From contig LT636076.1 in the NCBI GenBank assembly GCA_900128565.1, positions 1 to 17,734 of the forward strand: a stretch of DNA of 17,734 nucleotides, read 5' to 3'. Shown piece by piece: positions 9,412-17,131 of this stretch. The position numbers were made by a program, and so were the translations under genes. Below the pieces are notes generated by a model. It did not search any database and was not told the DNA's origin. It saw only the letters and a program-made list of their open reading frames with translations. Source of the stretch: Stramenopiles sp. TOSAG23-6. Its lineage: Eukaryota > Sar. Each line of letters starts with the position of its first letter. Positions within the stretch are counted from its first letter, which is position 1.

Positions 9412-11090
9412 ATGAATACGGGGCCTCCGCCCCAGCAGCCGAAAGTGCTACCAGCAGATATAGTTGTAGTCAAGGTCGAAGCTCCTCATGGTGATAAGTA
9501 CTGCTTAAGTTCGGCTTCTGGTCGAATTTATTGGCCTTATAAGACATTAAAAGATTGCATTTATGGTAAAGTCAAAGCAGCAGTTGAATTAGTTCAAAGT
9601 CCCGATGAACCCGGTGTTTTTAATATTACCAAAACGTATGTTGCTATTAAACTTATTCATAAAAAGGGGGCGAATATAGGCCTTCCCATTTCAACAAAAA
9701 TGTTTACGTCCCACGCTGAGAATCCTGTCACAGAGACGGCATATCAACAATATCTATCAACCCCTGGTTATCCATACGTGGCAAAAGTTGTTGAAGCATG
9801 TGAAAATGCTGAGGCAATGTTTGTCGTAATTGAGTACTGCAATCAGGGCGAATTGTTTGATGTGGTACAAAGTCGAGGACACCTCGACGAGAAGCTTTGT
9901 AAACGCTTGTTTATGCAAATTGTGCTTGGTGTTCATTATATTCATAGTAAAGGAATTGTACACCGTGATTTGTCTCTTGAAAATGTCATGGTACACAACG
10001 GAGATGCAAGAATTATTGATTTTGGGATGGCTACTCCACTTCCAGCTGATGGTCTTTTAGAAGGTTTCAGAGGTAAAGTATATTATATAGCGCCAGAGGT
10101 ATTTTACCATAGATATTTAGGAAAATACAAGGGTCCACCGATAGATGTATGGGCCCTCGGCCCCATGCTTCATATTATGCTCGTTGGTGCTCCACCTTGG
10201 GAAAAGGCTTGGGTACAAGATCAGAGATTTATCCGAGCTATCAATAATAAGCTACACGTCACACTGGAAGAATGGGGTGTGGAATTGTCTGAAGACTGTA
10301 TTAACTTAATGCAAGCTATCATGCAAGCTAAATTTACCCTTAAAATTAATCAAGGTAAAGAGGAACGTGTATATGTATGTTTTATTTTTTTTCAAATTCG
10401 AATTTTTTTTTTAGTAAATTTTGTACCTAACGATTTTAATTTTTGAAATATTTTTCCAAAATACATGGTTTAACTAATAGAAGGCTTTCTTTAGAAAGTA
10501 TTTTAATGCATCCATGGTTAGTACCCGTCAGAGATCTAATACCCACACATTTGCGCTGCGTACTAGAAGCCCCTCGCATATCCTCTGATAATGACAGTAC
10601 TATTGCATGTAAACCGAATATTTCTCAAAATGTTCAAAATATAAATGATGGTATGAGTAAAAATGTCGCCGCTGGTTCAGATGAAACTGACAGTGGTCCA
10701 ATCTTGCCGTTATTTAAATCACATTCTGCAGTTTTGCATGCAGTAAATACATTTGAAACTATTGAAGATCTGATCTCGCTAATCAAGCGTCTTCCCCCAC
10801 CAGTTAACCCCAGTTTCCGAAAGATGTTAATAAAATTATTGGCTAATCATGATATGAGTGTTGTGACAACAAGAGGGAGAGTTCGACAGCTTTTGATTGT
10901 CATTGTTGGTTGTTTGGCAGACATACAAATATATAAAGGTTGGCTAGAGCAGCGAAAAGTAGAAGGTGCTCTTAGTCAGAATCAAAATACTGGCGAAGAT
11001 CTTTTTACTGGTGTTGACGAATCAGATAGAGTATTAATGCTTCAACGGTGGATTTCGTGGCTTACTCGCCGGCAAAACATTTCCACTTGA
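9412..11090 (+). CDS. Ser/Thr protein kinase (CAMK/AGC-like fold) with C-terminal extension
   Basis: Exons 9412-10374 and 10467-11090; 528 residues, stop TGA. Start at the first ATG (9412); an in-frame GTG at 9391 was rejected. Kinase subdomains: VAIK with Lys80, a possible alphaC Glu108, hinge VIEYCNQGELFDV (~139-151), catalytic loop HRDLSLENV (184-192; Asp186, Asn191), DFG 203-205, IAPEVFYHRYLG, DVWALG, then HPWL in exon 2. Oddities: the glycine-rich loop is poor (YGKVKAA, one Gly); the usual HRDLK lysine is Ser188; DVWALGP replaces the usual DVWSLGV; and ~16 extra residues lie just before RRLSLESILMHPWL, adjoining the intron. The residues for phosphotransfer remain, so activity is plausible. 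The ~185-residue C-terminal part has no domain I recognise. Its 3' end lies 56 bp from that of the carbamoyltransferase gene. Confidence 0.88.
10375..10466 (+). mobile_element. AG-less introner-like intron in kinase
   Basis: 92 bp, phase 0: GTATGTTTTATTTTTTTTC at the start, TTTTGTACCTAAC near the middle, and TTTTCCAAAATACAT at the end. Its first 32 nt equal those of the copy at 16787. Excision joins Tyr-Gly into kinase subdomain XI (RRLSLESILMHPWL), so both frame and homology fix the join. The only internal AG is upstream of the branch-like motif and would give an immediate stop. The next AG downstream is out of frame. Confidence 0.82.
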
Positions 11091-11146
11091 TAAATTAGTA
11101 ATTTGTACTATTTTTATAATTTTTTTTATTTATAATATAACTACCT

Positions 11147-13960
11147 TTAGAGTTCATGGATGTCTTGATTTGCGTTTTTTGAAAACAGATAACTCTCAAT
11201 CAAAACATAATCCAAATCCTTCAATTCATTTAACAATTGTAGAGCTTCCATAGCTCTATTTATGATAGGTCTACCTTTAGTATTAAATGAAGTGTTGCAT
11301 AACATTGGAAGCTTTGATGGTATACGTCGTCCAACTTCTTTCAATAACGAATAAAGCCAAGGCTCATCCAAATTTGTCACAGTTTGTGGACGGGCAGTTC
11401 CGTCATAATGCCATATCGCAGGTGCAAGTTGCTCCATTTCAGGTTTCAATCGTGGCGCAAAAGACATGAATGGAGATACAATAAATGAATCAGGTTCATC
11501 GAATACCAATGAAACACTGTCTAGAGTTAAAACAGGTGCAACAGGTCTCCACCATTCCCTAACTTTTAATCGATTAAGGCGTTCTTTCATGCCTTTCAAA
11601 GGTGCAGCTAACAAGCTCCTGTGTCCTAATGCTCTAGGTCCAAATTCCTGTCTTCCTCGAATGACTCCTACTATACTTCCACCTACTAGAATATCAGCGA
11701 GATCTGATACTTTAACCTTGACTGCATTATATTCATTTGCTATACTTTCAAGAGTTTTTCTTGGGTGACTACTCATTGAAATAGTTTTGTCTTTCCAGAT
11801 AAGATCCATAAGTTTGAACCCAACATATGCTAAATGTTGATGTGATATGAATTGTCTGTCTAGATTTTCATCTTTGCTAATCGTATAGTTTTTAGGTGGT
11901 TGATGCATCCAAGCAAAACCTACAGCCAATCCACCATCCCCTGGTGCTGATGGGACATGTACAGGAAGTTGAAATTCGCGCCTTATGCGGGAATTTAATA
12001 AGACATTGAGTGCCCCACCGCCAGCAATAGCGATACCATCTACAATGATATGTTGTGAAGCTAATTGCTTAACAATCTGCGATATATGTGAAATGACTTG
12101 TTCTTCTAACGCGGTTTGAATAGATGTAGCCATGTCACGTTGTGCATAATTGCATGAATTGTGTTTTGATTTATCATTTTTTGAGTCATTATCTACATTT
12201 TTGCATCTAGGGTCTCTCCGTAATAAATCCATGATAGCTAGACCTGATGATTTGTTAGATGAACCAAGATTCATATCAGAAAAACCGTGACGAACCCATT
12301 TTTGTTTTAATATTTTGACCCAGTCACGTTGGCCATTCTTTTTTCCGAGAGCCGAAAATCCCATAACTCTCCCAGGTATATTTGATGGCGTCCCCCAACA
12401 CTTTCCACTCAATGATGTGATATTTCTAAGACTGCTATTTACATCAACGTTACATTGAGCCAACCTTTGTGAAATATTCATTTTTTTATCATCCGATTTA
12501 TCTGATAACGTAGACCCATTTACTAAAGGTAGTGTGTACCCCATCGCAGCATAAGCCATTGTTGATAAATGAACCTTTTCAACCAATGCTAATCCATCTA
12601 AAGCTATATTAGATATTCCACCTTGGATGATATTATCCCATGCCATTTTCGATCTTGAAGATTTATAGCTTTCATTGTTGAACATTTTACGCCCCACAAA
12701 GATTTGTGTAGGTGCCACAGTAGTGAATAAATTCTTATTCATACCGATTGTTTCACCGCCTAATCCGTCAAAAGCCAACACAATTGCTGTACTGAATGGT
12801 GAATCCCAAAATGCAAGTGCAGCATGTCCACGGTGGTGAGGTGCAACAACCCATCGCTTCACAGGCCATTTACTATGATTGATAAACCAAGAATGATTTC
12901 TATCAGCACCAACAACACCAATATCGAACTGATACACATCAGTTTCCTCTTGTATAGTTTTTAGCGCAAGATTCCAATCTGCGCGAAATGCAGCAATATA
13001 TTTTTCATATGATTGAGCATCATTCATACGATGGCGTGGTGAATAATAACGAACTCCAAACAATCTCTCTAGCTCAAGAACAGATAAAACTTTTCCATCA
13101 CACACAATAGAAATACTCGCATCATGCTCTGTCGAGCCGACACTTAGAATACAGTACCGTTTATTAACACTTTTCGTGTTATTATTAGTGTAGCTGTGGT
13201 AGAATGTAGGGGGTGGTCTAGAATCTGATAATTCCACAATGTTGGTTGAAGGAAATTTTTCTATAAACTGAGCTAAATTCTCTGGACTTTGTGAGAGTTT
13301 CCATATTGATGTTTTTTGCATTATATTCCTGATATCACTTTCATTTTTATTCCGTTGAAGATTTAGTAAACGGATTCCTGTATTTGATAATTGATTAGTT
13401 GCAGAGCGAGCGTTTTCATCAAATTCATGAGTTGACTTGGAGTCATTTGACCCAATTACAAGAAAGTCACTTCTAGCAATCCAAGGATGGAAACACGAGC
13501 CGTCTGCATACTTCAGCCATGCGCATAGAGTGTATGATCCCGGAGTTGCACTAAACAATGGCGCGGAACTTGATAGCTGTGCTTGTGTCATACAAGTTGT
13601 ATTTTGTACTTTTCCAGACGAACTGAGAGAACCAACACAAATCAAAACTTTCTCGGTCTGAAGCAACTTACTGAACCATTTTTTACGACCTGAAAATTTG
13701 ACATAAACAGACATTTTAAGTGGTATCTTCAATTGTTTTGTACGTTTTTCCTTATTATGTGCCTGATTGCACTCATTAAAAGTTTGATCACGTAGAAGTT
13801 CTTCTGAACACCCTGAACCATCTACAGAAAGGGATTCACCATCCTGTGGATTATCAAAGAAAACTACAACATCTAAAACATCAGGTGTTCCATTACATAT
13901 AACTTCGGCAAGTGCAATAGAAAATTGGGGAATCAATATAATGAATAAGAATAGATTCAT
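11147..13960 (-). CDS. Carbamoyltransferase, NodU/CmcH/TobZ family, with signal peptide
   Basis: 937 residues, intronless, stop TAA; start at ATG 13960 (an in-frame TTG upstream was ignored). The family transfers carbamoyl from carbamoyl phosphate to hydroxyl groups through an adenylate intermediate. Residues 1-18 form a hydrophobic signal peptide (MNLFLFIILIPQFSIALA). Residues ~20-170 are a cysteine-containing, probably beta-rich region I do not recognise. The Kae1-like half starts ~271 (GSTEHDASISIVCDGKVL) and carries the metal-site motif HHRGHA (375-380), the nucleotide-binding-type DGLGGE (~398), and GIAIAGGGALN followed by PSAPGDGGLAVGFA. The C-terminal carbamoyltransferase domain has EFGPRALGHRS (~772-782), RPVAPV, YDGTARPQTV and CNTSFNTKGRP. 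Many N-x-S/T sites fit secretory-pathway targeting. The product is unknown; a bacterial origin by transfer is an inference. Confidence 0.9.
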   Translation of the reverse strand: MNLFLFIILIPQFSIALAEVICNGTPDVLDVVVFFDNPQDGESLSVDGSGCSEELLRDQTFNECNQAHNKEKRTKQLKIPLKMSVYVKFSGRKKWFSKLLQTEKVLICVGSLSSSGKVQNTTCMTQAQLSSSAPLFSATPGSYTLCAWLKYADGSCFHPWIARSDFLVIGSNDSKSTHEFDENARSATNQLSNTGIRLLNLQRNKNESDIRNIMQKTSIWKLSQSPENLAQFIEKFPSTNIVELSDSRPPPTFYHSYTNNNTKSVNKRYCILSVGSTEHDASISIVCDGKVLSVLELERLFGVRYYSPRHRMNDAQSYEKYIAAFRADWNLALKTIQEETDVYQFDIGVVGADRNHSWFINHSKWPVKRWVVAPHHRGHAALAFWDSPFSTAIVLAFDGLGGETIGMNKNLFTTVAPTQIFVGRKMFNNESYKSSRSKMAWDNIIQGGISNIALDGLALVEKVHLSTMAYAAMGYTLPLVNGSTLSDKSDDKKMNISQRLAQCNVDVNSSLRNITSLSGKCWGTPSNIPGRVMGFSALGKKNGQRDWVKILKQKWVRHGFSDMNLGSSNKSSGLAIMDLLRRDPRCKNVDNDSKNDKSKHNSCNYAQRDMATSIQTALEEQVISHISQIVKQLASQHIIVDGIAIAGGGALNVLLNSRIRREFQLPVHVPSAPGDGGLAVGFAWMHQPPKNYTISKDENLDRQFISHQHLAYVGFKLMDLIWKDKTISMSSHPRKTLESIANEYNAVKVKVSDLADILVGGSIVGVIRGRQEFGPRALGHRSLLAAPLKGMKERLNRLKVREWWRPVAPVLTLDSVSLVFDEPDSFIVSPFMSFAPRLKPEMEQLAPAIWHYDGTARPQTVTNLDEPWLYSLLKEVGRRIPSKLPMLCNTSFNTKGRPIINRAMEALQLLNELKDLDYVLIESYLFSKNANQDIHEL

Positions 13961-14324
13961 TGTGAGAATCAAATGGATATATTCACCGTATACTATACAA
14001 TCTTGTCGGCAGTCTACTATTTATAACTCAAATAATAATAATTTCATACACGTAGAAAAAATCTCGCAAATTCATTTTTTGAAACGTTTGAAATTTTTAT
14101 TTCGAAATCCTCGGAAATACCTTTTTTTTTTTTTTTTTTAATGACAAACCTGTTTTGAAGCAAATTTCAATTGCAATGCAAAATACCTCAAAATAATACG
14201 CAATGGCGCAATGCTGTTATATTCAGGTTACATTGGATTTTTATTGACACATCTGAAAACAAGTGTGTGTCTTTATTTTTCTAGTTTCATCATTTTTATT
14301 CGACGAATTGCACTTTGTAAAGCA
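13961..14324. promoter_or_regulatory. Divergent intergenic region, carbamoyltransferase / repeat protein
   Basis: 364 bp, AT-rich, with an 18-T run at 14122-14139 (a nucleosome-excluding type of tract). ATGs at 14204 and 14211 lie upstream of the chosen start; the one at 14211 is in frame and would add 38 mostly hydrophobic residues. I see no other gene or RNA here. Confidence 0.4.
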
Positions 14325-17056
14325 ATGCCAAGGCGAGCTACTAGCATGAAGATTTATGGTCGGCGTCGACGAAAAAAGCAACAGCCTTTAAACAAGTATG
14401 TAACTACGTTAACTGCGTGTGACGCTTTTGACTCTCTGACACCTTCGCCAGCACCACCACCACTTAAACGAAGCCCCCTCTCCAGAGATCTTTCATCAAG
14501 GAAGAGAACTCCCGTCGTCATTCGAGATGATTCACTTGTCCCTGGACAATTGTTGTCTCCAAATTCCTCATTCCCAGTTTATATGGATAATAATATTGCA
14601 ACCCCGCAAACCCCCTCAAATAAACAGTTTCGGTACCCCAAAATGGCACCTGAGCGAAATCCCTTCGCACCGGAATTAAAATATTCACAACCGCTTCGCG
14701 ATCTGGGCCAACAGCCTCATCAATTAAGCAATAAGCCCATGTTAAACACTATGGATATGATTAATGTACTACGAAAAAATGGCGCACATTTATCGCGGAA
14801 ATACAAAGTTACCCCCAACAAGCTACATTCTCAACCTAGCAGTCAAGGATATACACAAGGAAACACGAAATCAATGAAAGGATATACACAAGGAAACAAA
14901 CGAAAGAGTCCGTTCACGACAAATAATTCTTTTCGACAAACTCGAAGTACTACAAACAAACGAAAGAGTCCGTTCACGTCTAACCCTAACCCTAATTCTT
15001 TTCGACAAACTCGAAGTACTACAAGACGACGACTTGAGAAATCTGCAGAGAATAATAATATGATGTCTAGTATACTACTCACACCTACGAAAAACACGAA
15101 AAAGAGTCGTTTGGAGATTCCCATAATCAATAAAAAAGTAACGCAAAACATTCAAAACATCCAAAACATCCAAAAAATGAAAATCGTCAAGAATTCAGTG
15201 AATTCAGACGATCCAATTCAAAATGATATCGAACAAATTATTATACCATCATCTATTGGTTCTATTGATCCAATTGATTCATCAATAATACAATCATCTA
15301 TTGGTTCTATTGATCCAATTGATTCATCATTGGTTGATTCGTCTTCGTTCTCAAGTAATCAAAAAAAACAAAAAAAAACATTACATTCAAAACCAGTTAG
15401 CTCCAGCACAACTCGGAGAACAAAAACAACTAAAACAACAAAAACAACAAAAACAACTAAAACAACTAAAACAACTAAAACAACAGTACAATCAAAAAAA
15501 AGAATCACAAAAAAAAAAAAGATTGAGTTTAATTCAAATGTGAGAAGAAATCATTTCAAAAAATGTAAATATCAATGGTCAGTTACAAAATGTCTTGATG
15601 GTTCAACGAAAGTTTTTGATTGGAACAACATGGAAAATTGCAGTACAACTTCGAATACAAAAAATGAAACAATTAAAGATTGGATTGTTCATGTACGCCA
15701 TATCATTTTTTTGTCTATATTTTTTTCGTACGAAATTTTGTACCTAATAACAAACATCTTGTAATATTTTTTCACAATACATGTACGCTATATCATTTCA
15801 TTTCAAATTGTTTTTTTTCCTGTGCATAATTCAATGTTTTGTACTTGAATTTTATACTTAATGAATTTCGAATTTGACATGTTTTTTTTCTATACAGAGA
15901 GGATTGTCGCCAGCTTTATCTACTCTATGGAATGCTCAACAAATGTATGTTTTATTTTATTTTATTTTTTTTTTCCGGTAAAAAAAAAATCGATTTTGGT
16001 TTTTATAAAAATTTTGTACCTAACAATTTTTTTTTAGATTTTTGAAATATTTTTCCAAAATACATTTTTGTGAAACTCAAAGATAAACTTAATACAAATC
16101 CAAGGTATAAAAGCATCAGGTCAAAAACTACCGGTGATGAAAAAAGGTGTGAAAAACGCATTCAACAATTGAAAGCTTTGAGAGTGAATATTGATCAATC
16201 ATGGCTCTATGGAGTGTTTAAGCTGGAAGGAATTTCAAAGATACAAAAAGAAGAAGAGATAGCTATAAAAACTTTGGAGTGTCCAGTGGAATTGCGCTCA
16301 GCATCGATCTGTTCATATGGTGGTGCATCCTCTTCAATACTATCTGAAAATTCACGTGTATTCTATATAAATCATATACAGAAACAAGCACAATATTATA
16401 AACGACAACATCAACAAAAACTGAATGTAATGTACAATAATACCGACATGACCAAAAAACCAAAGCAGCAGCAAAAACATGAAAATAAATCGAATGTTGG
16501 TTTGAGTAAGGAAATGAATCAAAGACAACAAATAAGAATAGAAAATGACTTTCTTGAAAAGAATTCGAATAAAAATGTTTATTCAAATACGCAAAACACC
16601 AATAAAAAGTCATTTTTTGATACTCCAGATCAAAATGAAAGCAAAACCAAATCAAATAGTTTTTTTTCTTCGTCACCTGTATTAGTCAATACAACACCAA
16701 TCGTAACATCAAGCTCAAATATAGAATCGAAAGAAATGATTGCAGATAAAAGAGATGAAAACCAAATCGTGCAATTACCTCTCAATGTATGTTTTATTTT
16801 TTTTCAAATTCGAATTTTGTTTTGTACGAAATTTTGTACCTAACAAATTTTATTTTTTTTTTTTAAATATTTTTCCAAAATACATGCCAATGTAAATTAT
16901 GCTAGTATTATAGAAAAGCAAAAAGTAAAAAACCAAAAAAGTGAAAATAAAATTATAGAAAAAACAATTGAAGAACTTAATTCGCCAATCAATGATCAAA
17001 ACCAAACGAATTCGGAAAGTTATAGTTATGGACATGATCCTATACGCTCAAGCACC

Positions 17057-17099
<43 letters not shown>

Positions 17100-17100
17100 C

Positions 17101-17131
<31 letters not shown>

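Noticed and set aside
10375-10466. U12-type AT-AC introns
   Set aside because: Under an AT-AC reading the 5' end is ATGTATGTT, not ATATCCTT, and the branch motif is CCTAAC, not CCTTAAC. Signals look U2-like, so no minor-spliceosome claim is made.
14980-14995. Chromosome end
   Set aside because: The telomere-like tract is under three units, inside an open reading frame, and the gene continues on both sides.
15421-15486. CRISPR-like array
   Set aside because: The 9-bp units are contiguous, without spacers, and encode an in-frame Lys-Thr-Thr repeat in a eukaryotic gene.
16031-16069. AG at 16036-16037 as the true acceptor of the 15945 intron
   Set aside because: It is well placed after a T-run, but the spliced frame reaches a stop within 16 codons, whereas the AATACAT end keeps a 240-codon exon open.
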